Positions 38,166 to 49,719 of a stretch of 64,000 nucleotides of DNA are shown in pieces (within the stretch, counting starts at the first letter, position 1; the number at the start of each line of letters is the position of its first letter). The DNA comes from Sisyra terminalis (Eukaryota > Arthropoda > Insecta > Neuroptera > Sisyridae), in the NCBI GenBank assembly GCA_958496175.1, contig OY292277.1, positions 6,510,001-6,574,000 on the forward strand, written 5' to 3'. Under the pieces are notes generated by a model, which saw nothing but the letters and a program-made list of their open reading frames with translations, was not told the DNA's origin and did not search any database. Both the position numbers and the translations under genes were made by a program.

Positions 38166-39317
38166 TTATTGATCATTTAAACTCATATATAAAGATTTCT
38201 CAATCGATTGAAACTTGAAAAATTTTTTCGATCGAAGGAAATGGAATTTTCCAAAAATATTTTAACCATAGATACTCCATGTTACGTTCGGAAAAGTTGT
38301 CTAACCACATTGGAAAATTTTTAGGTCCTTGATCCTTTTTTTCAAGAAAACAAATTTATATTTGAATAGCATTATCTTGCATAATATATAATTCTGCAAT
38401 ATCAAATTGAATAACATTAATCTTTTATAATCGATCGATTTTCGTGGAATTTTCCGGAAAATTTTGAACCATTGCTTCTTCATGTTACGTTCGGAAAAGT
38501 TGTCTAACCACATTGGAAAATTTTTAGGTCCTTGATCCTTTTTTTCAAGAAAACAATTTACATTTGCATGGCATTATGATGCATAACATGTTAATTTATT
38601 AAGTCGAAAAATTCGATGAAGGGTATCGAAAAGCAAAAAAGTTTTTACATATTCGTTTCAATCGTAACGTTAGGCATCTATGGTGTGAATTTCATCGAAA
38701 AATTCGACAAATAATTTTGCGGAAAAAATCGACGTACATTTGGTCGACGAAATGAAATTTCTGAAAAGTTGAAAAGAAAAGTTTTTTTCCTTACGATTTT
38801 CCGGGACCAAATTTACACCATCGATAGAGTAATTCAAGCGCTATCGAATGAGCCTACTATCGTTAACCTCCGATCGCTGGTTATCGCAGCAATTGACGTT
38901 AAAGTTGAAAAAAGAGCCAATTTTTGCCGATTTTAGGGTTTGTCTCGGATTTTGGCCGAAAAATTTCCCCAAAAAAAAGGGAAAAATCCATTTCAAGGAT
39001 ATGTTTTTTAGGCTTCCCAATGCCTTCCCAAACCATTCCCAGAATCCTATTAGGTAATAATCGAAAATTCCGATTTTCTCCCCGACATTTTTCGAATATT
39101 TTTGACGATGACGTCATGTACTGACGTCACAAATTTGGACCAAAAATTTAAAAAATAAATTCAATGGAATCGATCGACCACAATTCAACCTCGAAAGGAC
39201 GAAACTTGATCATCGAATTTTTCGGCTGTAAACAATGCAAGGATAATTATTAATGTTAATTAAGGATATATTATGCTTAAAGGAAGAGAAATCAATATTA
39301 TTAGAAAATATAAAAAT

Positions 39318-39392
39318 CCTGGTCCATCTGGGATTCGAACTCGGGTCCTCCGTGCCGGTCGCCGCTGCCTTAACCACTACACCAACAAGTGT
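39318..39392 (-). other. tRNA-like segment in the third arm
   Basis: On the minus strand TGGTGTAGTGGTTAAGGC is a good A-box/D-arm and GAGTTCGAATCCC a good B box, at normal tRNA spacing. The acceptor strands (CTTGTTGG and AGATGGACC) do not pair and the T stem has mismatches. It is the best preserved of the three and might still attract RNA polymerase III. Confidence 0.5.
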
Positions 39393-39650
39393 TATACAGA
39401 TCCGTCGTTAAAACTCATATTTAAATCTTTTATATATTAATTCCTTTCAATGGAAAAATTGTCATCTCGATAATATCTTACAAAGATGATAGAATTTTTT
39501 ATTTATTTTAATATTAAGAGCCTTTAAGTGCATATTTTAAGTGTAAAAAATTCATTGCATTTACGAGCTTAATTGTGATCATTAATTTCATAATATTTAC
39601 GAATTGCTTTTATTTTAGTCAATAAATTATTTACGTTGAATATTGTTACA

Positions 39651-39694
39651 TATAGGCAACCAGTATTTAGATGTGTACATTATGTTGCCTATAC
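39651..39694. repeat. Dispersed ~45-bp hairpin motif
   Basis: TATAGGCAACC and GTTGCCTATA form a nearly perfect inverted repeat around a core containing ATGTGTACATTAT. It is among the most complete copies. Confidence 0.65.
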
Positions 39695-40088
39695 GTCAAC
39701 ACACATCAAATAAAGGCTTCTTAATACTGTAATTTTATTTATAAAATTTGTCTTTAATTTTGAATTCTGAAATTTAAAATCCCTGAAATTAAAGCGCAAA
39801 ATAAGGAGTAGTAAATAAAATACAAAATTGTGATTTATAAATGAAATATATTCATAGTTCAAATACATTAATTATCAAACGTACAAATATTTATTTTTAT
39901 AATAGTTTTGTCGAGCTTAAATTTAAGATCCATAGGATATAAAATCATATATGATTAGAAAATTCATAATTTCTCGATATTCAATCTTTGGCTGAAGTTA
40001 TTATTTGGTGTATACTGTAAACTTTTGGTTAATTAAATGAGTACTATGGGTAAATTTGAAAGATTGAATATCGAAGAAATATTTAAGC
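39695..40088. other. Sequence downstream of the FABP gene
   Basis: AT-rich. A small inverted repeat (CGATATTCAATCTTT near 39977 and AAAGATTGAATATCG near 40060) is the only structure seen. Confidence 0.5.
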
Positions 40089-40094
40089 TTTATT
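40089..40094 (-). terminator. Poly(A) signal of the FABP gene
   Basis: AATAAA on the minus strand 17 bases after the stop codon; a second AATAAA overlaps the stop (TTAAATAAATGG). Both imply a very short 3' UTR. Confidence 0.5.
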
Positions 40095-40110
40095 TAGCTA
40101 AGCCATTTAT

Positions 40111-43100
40111 TTAAGCTTGCAATTTGTAGATCCGTACGCATTCGATGTTGTCGACGACGGTAATCTGAAGAAGAAAACGAAAATTAATTGAAAATATATG
40201 TTAAAAATACAATTTTTACGGGATGGACTTACGATTTTGATTTCTTGGTCCCCGAATTCTCGTTTGATGTTGGTAACTTTGCCGTTGTTGTCGGTTTGGA
40301 CTTCGACCATGACAGTGCCTTCGATGGTGATGACAGACTTGGCTTTGCGGCCATCCGGAGTCTCCAACTCGAATTCCACTCCGGGCTTGAATTTCATCAC
40401 GTGACTCTTGAAGGTTGAAACACTTGACAAAGTGTATTCATCGCCGTTTTTCGTCAATTCAATCACGGGAGATACTGTGTTGCCCATTTTACGAGTCACC
40501 AATCCAACACCTGGAACATAAAAAACATAAGTTATTAGAATTCTTCATTTCTCGACATTTTTAATCGAAAATAAAATTGGATTTTTATCGATGAATGAAT
40601 AGTTTAGAGAAGTTTGATTATGATTTCTTATAAATGGGTCACGCAAATGAAATGGAGAGTAAATGCTACACTTATGAAACTCCTATATAATATAATCTAG
40701 TGAAAATAAAGAGCATTTTATTTTATTTTTTAATTCAATTAATTTGTGAAACTTGAGATCAAATATGTTCACAATGGATTTTAACGACGTCAACAATTTA
40801 TTTCTCGGTCAAGTTCACGAAAATAATTTGTCCATTGATGAACTTGAACAACTTTAATTTGATTCAGCAGTAACGTAAGCAATAATTCTGACGTCAATGC
40901 TTTACCTTAAATTTTTTTGCTTATATTATACAAAAAATAATAATAAGTTTGTAGTTAAAAAATAACTTTTTTCTTATTTTCTGAAATATTGCAAGATTAA
41001 CATTAATTTGGAAAGAAAGCAGATTAAATATAAACACAAGAAACTTATCTACAAGAATTTTTAAGTCCATAGGAAATGAATATCAAGAAAAAAAATAAAT
41101 TTGATATTATAAAACTGGACTACTAGCAAGGGGTAGAAAAAAAAACCCTCACATTATGATTGGTCTAGGAAAATCGTGCGATAGTCGAAAACTTTGGGGT
41201 GTTGAGTTTACGATTTCATTGATCGTTTCCTCCCTTATTTCTCGCATTACGTCTCGCCAAATCCACCCTTCTATTAAGCTATTAATAAACTGTTACATAT
41301 ACATTAGACTGATTCAAAAAAAATTATGATTTTTTTTTCTTAATTATATCGAAAATATTGTTGGGAATGACAAAAAAAAACCTGTGAAAGTTTAAGCTCT
41401 TAATATTAATATTAAGAGATGTCGCATCGCAAATTTCGATTTTCCATTTAAATAACATGGGAAAAATATTCTCTTGCACTTTGGAATTTCATAGTTCACG
41501 TTGGTGACAATATTTCGGAATGACCAAGGTATATTCTTGTAGAAAATTGAACGATCTACAAAAAAGGTAGTCTTCCAAGTTTTTGATATATTTATTTCTT
41601 CAAAAGTTATTCGAAGTCAAAGTTGAACTAAATAGAAATTTTAATATTTTTTCAATTTTTTGACGCAACCATCAATTTTATGGGAAAATTTTAAAGGACA
41701 TTTTTTGTAGAGCACTTTTTTTCCTATAACTTATCTCTATAAAAGTTTTTGATATTTTTCACAAGTCCTAAGTTATTTGCATTAAACTGAAAATTCCCTG
41801 AAATTATTATATTTTTAACATAAAAATTATTTCTTTTATTTTAATTAAATAACTTAGGACCTGGGGAAAATATCAAAAACTTTTATAGAGATAAGTTATA
41901 GGAAAAAAAGTGCTCTACAAAAAATGTCCTATAAAATTTTCTCACAAAATTGATGATTGCGTCAAAAAATTGAAAAACATCAAAATTTCTCTTTAGTTCA
42001 ACTTTGACCTCGAATAACTTTTGAAGGAATAAATATATCAAAAACTTGCACGAGACCTTTTTTGTTGATCGGTCAATTTTCTACAAGAATATATACGATT
42101 TTTGATTTAAATAACATGGGAAAAATATTCTCTTGCACTTTGGAATTTCATAGTTCACGTTGGTGACAATATTTCGGAATGACCAAGGTATATTCTTGTA
42201 GAAAATTGAACGATCTACAAAAAAGGTAGTCTTCCAAGTTTTTGATATATTTATTCCTTCAAAAGTTATTCGAGGTCAAAGTTGAACTAAAGAGAAATTT
42301 TAATATTTTTTCAATTTTTTGACGCAACCATCAATTTTATGAGAAAATTTTATAGGATATTTTTTGTAGAGCAGTTGTTTTCTTATAACTTATCTCGATA
42401 AAAGTTTTTGATATTTTTCACAGGTCCTAAGTTATTAGTATTAAACTAAATATTCCCTGAATTATTATATTTTTAACATATTTTTTTTTTATTTTAATTA
42501 AATAACTTAGGACATGTGAAAAATATCAAAAACTTTTATAGAAATAAGTTATAGAAAAAAAAGTACTCTACAAAAAATGTCCCATAAATTTTCTCATAAA
42601 ATTGATGGTTGCGTCAAAAAATTGGAAAAATATTAAAATTTCTCTTTAGCTCAACTTTGACCTCGAATAACTTTTGAAGGAATAAATATATTAACAACTT
42701 GTAACACCTTTTTTGAAAATCGTTCAATTTTCTACAAGAATATACCTTGGTCATTCCGAAATATTGTCATCAACGTGAGCTATAAAATTCCAAAGTGCAA
42801 GAGAATATTGTTCCCATAATATTTAAATGGAAAATGCGGCACCTCTAATATTAAGAGCTTAAACTTGCACAGGATTTTTTTTGCCATTCCCAACAATATT
42901 TTCGATATAATTAACAAAAAAAAAATCAACATTTTTTTTGAATCAGTCTAATATACATACATAGCAAACCATACAAAATCAGTACCAGTTGAATTAAAAT
43001 TTTTATTTTTTATTAGCAACAATTTAAAACTTCCGCAACCATACAACAAATTGTTCCTCCTACGATTCGACTTGAATTAACTAATTGCAAATCAGACATA

Positions 43101-46100
43101 GGAATTAGTGGCATGAGTCTTCCGACTTACGTGTCAGGGCTTTAAATTCTCGTTTTATATACATACATATATACGTAAATGGTCTGGCGGATACCACGGA
43201 GGAATTCGTGAGTGAAGAAAAAACGCATATTGTTACGCTACATTTACTACTATATATGTATAACGGGAACTTTTATGAAGATAAAATTTACAAAAAAAAA
43301 ATAAATAAATGGAAATTTAATGACGCAATTGCGAGAATATTTGTAGAATTTTTAATGGCAAAAAATTTGAAATTTTAGTTTTTCGTAGGAATTTCAAATA
43401 TCAGCGCCTGTTTTAGGAGATAATTTCATTTTGCTGATTAGTTAAGAAGTGAAGTTGGCTCACTGATAAGTACGACAAGAAAAAGAAAATATCTATATAC
43501 AAATACTGTTACAGAAAAAGGACAAATATATTTCCTAACTAATATGAGATAACTTCACAGTTTAATTATACTGATAATGTGAAATTAGCTGTAAAAAAGC
43601 GCCAATGTTTAAAAATTTTAAATTTCATACCAGGTTTTTGTATGTACAAATTTTTTAGTTTAAAAGCTAAACTTTTACAGGCTAAACGATTTAATTTTCT
43701 TTCCATCAATTATAAACTATCAAAAGAAATTAAGATTAACTGTTATACAATGAAGACTATTCATAAAAACTGTTAACATCGTGTACGCTCTATAAATTCC
43801 ACGAATTACAAGTCAAAGATATCTCTCCGTTTTTATTTTTAATTCTAAACTAACATAATAACGATAATAACTACAATCTCAAACATTGGTGTTATGATTT
43901 TAAAGCAAAAGAACAATTTTACAAATTGATTTTCTTTATAATATTAAATTTGTCCTCGAAACATATGTTTTCTCTGTATTTCTTGCCACAGTTGAACTTT
44001 GATAATTGAACATTAAAATGTAATAATTTTATTACATGAACAATCTGAAATAGTAAGCAATTACTTGCATCATTAACTAACATCATTTTTTTTTTTTGTA
44101 GAAAAAACAGAAAATTAAACATTTCTTTTTCTTGAATTCCATTCCGTTATCAACTACAACAAACGCCTTCAACTAAAATGCATGAAATATTTGATAATTT
44201 TTATCACTTAAAAAAATATGCTAGAATATTCATAAAAGTAAATAGAAATATTTACAATAACTAGTATGAAGTAAACACAGCAAATAGCGAGGCGCCTTCG
44301 AATGAATTAATTACATTAATTTTCCACTTATAAATTATAGAGGACAAAGTAATGAGTAACTTAGTTGTTTGACTATAGTAATTAGATGTAAATAATAAAT
44401 GGAAGAATTACCGGTTTTTCCTATTTGTTTCCGAGTGTACTAAGTCATAAAATATAGAAGGTGGTCATAAGATAAGGAAAATCATACGATTGTCACACAA
44501 TAGGTGTATTAAATATAAGTTTTTTTTTTTAAACTTTGAATTCATTTTTCAAGATTCAATTTCTTATATTTCTTCCATTGATTTCTTATAAAAAGAAGTT
44601 CTAATTTTAGAATATTCAAACAATTTTTAAAAGTGATTTCCTAATCAGTTATAAATTGAATAACTATTTAACTGATAAGTTTTTGGGTACATAAATATTT
44701 AAGAAATGCATAGTCGTACAAATTTTGCTACTAAGCAATTCTTTATAAAGCAATTTCAAAAGAGGATTAAAAAAATAGCCTTTAATTAATATTAATAATA
44801 TTAACTTCAAACTATCCCTTATATTTTAAATAAAAATATGGTAAAACTTTGATTTTCTTAAAAGTCATAATTGGTCCTTTTAACAATAACCAGGTCGAAG
44901 CTTTTCCAAATTACAAAGTATTTACATTGATTTTGATAAAATTTTTGTTATAAACATTTAACTATTATTTTATAACTTTAAGTATTTAATATAAATTTAA
45001 AGTTCTAAGCAATTCTTTATAAAGCAATTTCAAAAGAGGATTCAGCAAAATCAAAGATTCCAATCGATTAATGCAAGGTTTCTTAAACTTTTTGGTTTGG
45101 GAAACCCATAATCATGGAGGGCAAATATTTTTTTTATAGTTTTCATAAAAGACATAACAAAATTGCTTAACTTTTTGGGGATTCCTGATTTAGTTGCATA
45201 GTTTAAGAAATCATAGATTTATCTTTTAAGACTTAAATGACTAAAGTGTTACATAATTCATATTCAAAAAACATTTTCAGAAGTGAAACGATATAAATAG
45301 TCATGGTTCATTAAAAAGAAATCGTACAGAATTTAATTTGAAAAATTACTAATATTAGAAAAACAAATATTAATTGGTACTAGAAAATTACATAAAATTA
45401 AAGGCATAGATTTAGTGCGTAGGCTACAAAACTTTTTCTTTAAAATTACTTTAAAGTCCATAAAAAATAATCAATCGCAAAAATGTAGATAATGATTGAA
45501 AGTTATACAAAAAGATACAAACAATTTTCATATTTTTCCAACAGTATTGGTGGAAATTGAAAAAAAAACAAAGTTTTCCATTCAGAATTATCTTCAATAA
45601 CAACTTTTTGTGATTTCAAATAAAAAGCTCCCTTTTAAATTCTTCAATCGAACGGATAAAAGCCACAAAAGTGGCAACCCTATTTACAACGATAGAAAGG
45701 TATAGTTAGTGGAATAAACTAAAGTCTTTTTTCATTTAAATTTGGACATTAATAAATTTAGATTTCTTTGAAATTTTAAGAATACATAAATGTTTAGAGT
45801 TAAATGCAAACAACTCAATTTTCAAACTTATCAGTTACGATTTCTTTTGTATTTTGAGAACTCTTCAAAAGATTTAAGCGAAAAAAAAGTCTTACTCCAC
45901 TTTTTGGAGGTTGAAGATTTGGGTTTGACCAAACTTTTGATTTACTTCTTTCAACCAAAACCTCCAACTTGTTAACATACTAATATCACTTATAATAATT
46001 ATAGAAATGTTTGACCAAATACAAAATTAATAAGAAATATACATTGGGTTTAATATAAATGAAAATTTTAAAGAAAAGTTATCAATTTTTTACCAAATTT

Positions 46101-49100
46101 TATTTGCAATGGCTAATAAGTATGTAGTACTTTTAAGTGGTTCAGAAATTAAAAAAATTACTTCAAACATTTCTTTATATTTGCAAACAAACTATGGTAA
46201 AACATTGATTTCCGTAACCGTCATAATTTGTCCTTTTAAAAACAACCAGGCCGGAGCTTTTCGAAATTACAAAATATTTACAATAATTTTGGCAAAATAT
46301 TTGTTGAAAACATAATATTTAACTATTATTTTATAACTTTTAATAAGTTTTAGTATTTGACATAACTTTAACTATTCAAAATTTCAAAAAGCTCGTGACC
46401 CTTATAGGCCCTTCAATTGAATAGATTTTATGCTTTAATAAATATTTGTATATCCCCACTGAAAATTATGTGTGGTTCAAAAATTAAAAAAAAAAAGCCT
46501 TTAAATAATATTTACTTCAAATTATCCCTTATATTTGCAAAAAAAATATGATAAAACTTTGATTTCCTTAAAAGTCATAATTTGTCCTTTTAACAATAAC
46601 CAGGTCCGAGCTTTTCCAAATTACAAAATATTTACATTGGTTTTGATAAAATTTTTGTTATAAACATTTAACTATTATTTTATAACTTTTAATAAGTTTT
46701 AGTATTTGATATAACTTTAACTCTTCAGAATTTCGAAAAGCTCATGACCCTTATTGGCCCTTCAATTGCATAGGTTTTATGCTTTAATAACTATTTGTAT
46801 ATCCCAGTGAAAATAATAATTTATGGATCAGAATTTAAAAAAATAGCCTTTAATTAATATTAATAATATTTACTTCAAACTATCCCTTATATTTTAAATA
46901 AAAATATGGTAAAACTTTGGTTTCCTTAAAAGTCATAATTGGTCCTTTTAATAATAAGTAGGTCGAAGCTTTTCCAAATTACAAAGTATTTACATTGATT
47001 TTGATAAAATTTTTGTTATAAACGTAACATTTAACTATTTTTTAATAAGTTTTAGTATTTCATATAACTTTAACTCTTCAAAATTTCGTAAAGCTCATGA
47101 CCCTTATTGGCAATTGCATAGGTTTTATGCTTTAATAACTATTTGTATATCCCAGAGAAATAAATAATAATTTATGGATTATACATTAAAAAAATTGCCT
47201 TTAATTAAACATTAATAATATTTACTTCAAACTATCCCATATATTTGCAAAACAACTATGATAAAACTTTGATTTCCTTAAAAGTCATAATTTGTCCTTT
47301 TAACAACAACCAGGCCGGAGCTTTTCCAAATTACAAAATATTTACATTGATTTTGATAAAATTTTTATTATCAACATAAAATTTAACTATTGTTTTACAA
47401 CTTTTATTAACTTTTAGTATTTGATATACCTTTAGTTCCTTATAAAATGAATCGATTTCATGCTTGAATAAATGTTTGTATTGTTTCAGTGAAACGAAAA
47501 TGTTAGATTATTTATTTTCCATAAGTTTTATTGTTTGTTTTCCTATTAAACCTTTGAAATTTTAAATCAAATTGAATTACATAAAACAAGTAATAACACT
47601 TAGAGAAAACTTGTGAAAAATAAATTAACAGACAAACATTTTTTCCACTGAAAACTTATAAAATTAATGTGGGGAAATTTTAAAATAGAAAATCAATCTA
47701 ATACAATAGTGAGCCATAGTTAATGAAAACAGGTAGATCCATATCAATGATACTTTAATTAGGCTTCAAAGTACATTAGGCTTGAAAATCGATTGACGCG
47801 CAGATTAGGATTGACGTAAATCCAAAAAAAAAAAAACATCAATAATAGGAAAATTAAAAACACTTTGGGATAGCATGACTTGTGAAAAAAAATTCCTCCA
47901 AAAAATAAACAATTCTGATGAAAACTTGACATCTAAAAGTTGAATTGAATTATAAAGTTTTCATACTATCATTGAAAAGAAGTACTGCAATGTTAAAAAA
48001 TTTAATCAAATTTTCATTAGGGACAATCTGTAGCATGAAATGATTGCAATATCAACGCATTTGAAATGTTTTTTTGTAAGACTGAAACCTTGATATTGAA
48101 TTGGGAGGACTTGAACACCGAAATATCCAATATAAATAATTTATTTCGGTGTATTGAGTTATTTCAATTTGGTGGATAATTTTTTTTTTTGGAAATTGAT
48201 AGGCTAAAGGGTCCTCTGTGTATAATGAGGATAGCCCACTATACTTTTATAGTAATGGAGCATAGAATTATAGATCATTCAGTATGGATTTATATCGTTT
48301 TCATTTAAAAAAGGATCAACTATTAAAATTACTCGGCTTTAGTTCCGAAGAAGTCTGATATTTTTATGAGTCCTAAACCGGTTAAAACAATTTTTAAGAA
48401 AACTGCAAATAGCTTGTCTTCTCTGTAGGGTTTCTTTGATAAATATTTCAAAATAAATCTTGATCTTCTTCAAAAACATTTCTTCATTTAAACAACGTGT
48501 TATTCTTCTAAAAAGTATATTTAAATTCATCCTCAAAGATTCTCCTAAAAAGCAAACATCCATTAAATTCAATTGTAAATTAATCATTACCAATATTTCA
48601 ATTGTACAACCAAAATGTATCAAATAAAACCTGTTTTTCTTTTGCTTGAACTTGATCATTCCTATTGTGAAGAATTTCATCAAAATATTTTTCTTGGAAA
48701 TTGAGATATTTTTTTCTTCAAACTTAAATAATATGTACTCTTGGACTTGGAACTTTTTTTCGTTTCTGGGCACCGATAACGACATGTGGACTTTCGAGTC
48801 ATTAACTCCGTACAATCAATTAATTCAAGTAACAAGATATGAAAGAAAAACACATGAGGGCAATTATCAATAATGGCTTAATTAGATGAAGTTCAATGGC
48901 TAAAGTTCAAAAGGTGCGATATTTGATTTGAAAAATAACCGAAATATTCTGGTAATAATTAAATAATTGGATTTACCACTGGAACAACCGGCCCCTTTGA
49001 AAATTTCATTGTTAATGTTTGTTTGTTTCAATTGTTCAAACACGTGCACGTGTTTGTAATAAAGAAAAAAATCGAACATCGCTCACCTAGTGCCTTCATG

Positions 49101-49168
49101 ATTTCATCGAAATTTTCACTGGAATGCAACTTGTACTTCTTGTTGAGGAAAGCGTCGACTCCGGCCAT
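40111..49168 (-). CDS. fabp: Fatty-acid-binding protein (FABP/CRABP family)
   Basis: Exons 49168-49087, 40510-40233 and 40164-40111 join through GT-AG introns (donors GTGAGC and GTAAGT) to 137 residues, close to the usual 130-135. It starts MAGVDAFLNKKYKLHSSENF, carries GNTVSPVIELTKNGDEY, and ends ECVRIYKLQA, where R131 and Y133 occupy the places of the family's carboxylate-binding Arg-x-Tyr. The fold is a cytosolic ten-strand beta-barrel that carries long-chain fatty acids or related lipids. Intron positions (after the first ~27 codons, and before the last strand) follow the ancestral FABP pattern. The start codon has a strong context (CAACAATGG). Intron 1 is 8576 bp and is occupied by a family A foldback and a tandem array; intron 2 is 68 bp. 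Read-through of the second donor would give a short alternative end, which I consider unlikely. Confidence 0.95.
41303..42952. mobile_element. Foldback element, family A, in FABP intron 1
   Basis: The complete ends ATTAGACTGATTC and GAATCAGTCTAAT are exact inverted copies, flanked by ATAC on both sides (a possible 4-bp duplication). A ~140-bp stretch of the left arm (from about 41444, CCATTTAAATAACATGGG onward) is directly repeated from about 42099, so the copy is longer than the one at 15.3 kb. It has no ORF. Confidence 0.9.
42953..44729. other. FABP intron 1, unique AT-rich part
   Basis: No exon, RNA gene or repeat family is recognisable. Open frames at 43579-43776 and 43919-44122 are low-complexity. 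Confidence 0.45.
44730..45060. repeat. Isolated unit of the FABP-intron repeat
   Basis: It carries the same blocks as the array below (AAACTATCCCTTATATTT, GTCATAATTGGTCCTTTTAA, GCTTTTCCAAATTACAAA) and is bounded by two copies of AGCAATTCTTTATAAAGCAA (about 44737 and 45007), suggesting an insertion or excision footprint. Confidence 0.6.
46090..47450. repeat. Tandem array of ~355-bp units, four copies
   Basis: The landmark GTCATAATTTGTCCTTTTAA (with one-base variants) occurs near 46221, 46574, 46932 and 47284, spaced 353, 358 and 352 bp. Units share the ACCAGG(T/C)C-GAGCTTTTCC block and a long AT-rich tail. No frame is conserved between copies. Confidence 0.85.
47451..49036. other. FABP intron 1, proximal part
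   Basis: AT-rich, with a 158-codon minus-strand open frame at 48339-48815. That frame has no ATG-context support, no domain and an Ile/Lys/Phe-dominated composition, as expected for random AT-rich DNA, so it is not called as a gene. Confidence 0.45.
49037..49056. promoter_or_regulatory. Perfect 20-bp palindrome with two E-boxes
   Basis: CAAACACGTGCACGTGTTTG is its own reverse complement and contains two CACGTG E-boxes. It lies in FABP intron 1, 30 bp beyond the first 5' splice site. E-boxes of this type bind bHLH factors, including Myc and clock-type ones; binding here is inference. Confidence 0.45.
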
Positions 49169-49700
49169 TGTTGCTGTTGGTTGTTAGTGATGAAAATTGA
49201 AGAAAAACAACGTTGTTTGTTGCTGATGATGGCAGGTACCAGTTGCACGATGTTGTCTGAACCACTGACGACGATCTACTGAACTCAAGTAATCAAGGCG
49301 GTTGCCGAATGCCGGCTTTTGATAATGCCCGTTTGTGTTATTGATGTGGTGGTTGGGTTGCCCAATTCCGTACGATTTTGAATCATACGATGCGCGCGTT
49401 GCGAATCGCTTACATTGTACCCAACCGAACCCATGCCGGTGACCCTTTGCCCTCGTCAGCGCTCCCACGCCCCACGCGGTCCCACTGGTACACATTCGCG
49501 GATTTTGGCAATAGGTTGTCAGCCTTGATAACTTAGCGAAGATCGCAACCCTGAACAACTGAGAAACAACCATTGTGAATTGATTGCTCTGAAGAAGGAT
49601 GAGATATCGAACCGGAAACAGTAATTTTGGACCTTTTGGACCCTGCAACAGAAACCTTTATGAACCCTTTTTTGAAATATCCAAGAAACCATAATTATGA
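49169..49700 (-). promoter_or_regulatory. 5' flank of FABP, GC-elevated
   Basis: The region upstream of the FABP start is clearly richer in G and C than its surroundings (for example around 49375-49500). It probably holds the 5' UTR and promoter. A 154-codon antisense-free frame at 49184-49648 (-) lies entirely in it, but is rich in Arg/His/Asn without a recognisable domain; I treat it as chance. No TATA box could be placed with confidence. Confidence 0.4.
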
Positions 49701-49719
49701 TATAATTTTCCTATATAAT

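Larger units (their letters stand above)
36260..39400. mobile_element. Composite palindrome with tRNA-like segments, family E
   Basis: Left arm 36260-37310 and right arm 37330-38350 are inverted copies: AAGGATCAAGGACC at 36287 pairs with GGTCCTTGATCC at 38323, and ACACCATCGATAGAGTAATT at 37560 pairs with its reverse complement near 37073. A second, directly repeated right arm follows (38450-39400). The block GTTACGTTCGGAAAAGTTGT occurs at 38281 and again near 38484. Each arm contains GATCGATCGAT-type sequence, TGACGTCA octamers and, towards its outer part, a tRNA-like segment. No protein is encoded. Confidence 0.8.

Noticed and set aside
39318..39392. Functional tRNA gene
   Set aside because: A and B boxes are good but the acceptor stem does not pair and the T stem has mismatches, so I call it tRNA-like only.
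48339..48815. 158-codon open frame on the minus strand
   Set aside because: It lies in the FABP first intron, is dominated by Ile, Lys, Phe and Asn, and shows no domain or splice context. Such lengths occur by chance in AT-rich DNA.
49184..49648. 154-codon open frame on the minus strand upstream of FABP
   Set aside because: It coincides with the GC-elevated promoter/5' UTR region and the peptide has no recognisable motif.
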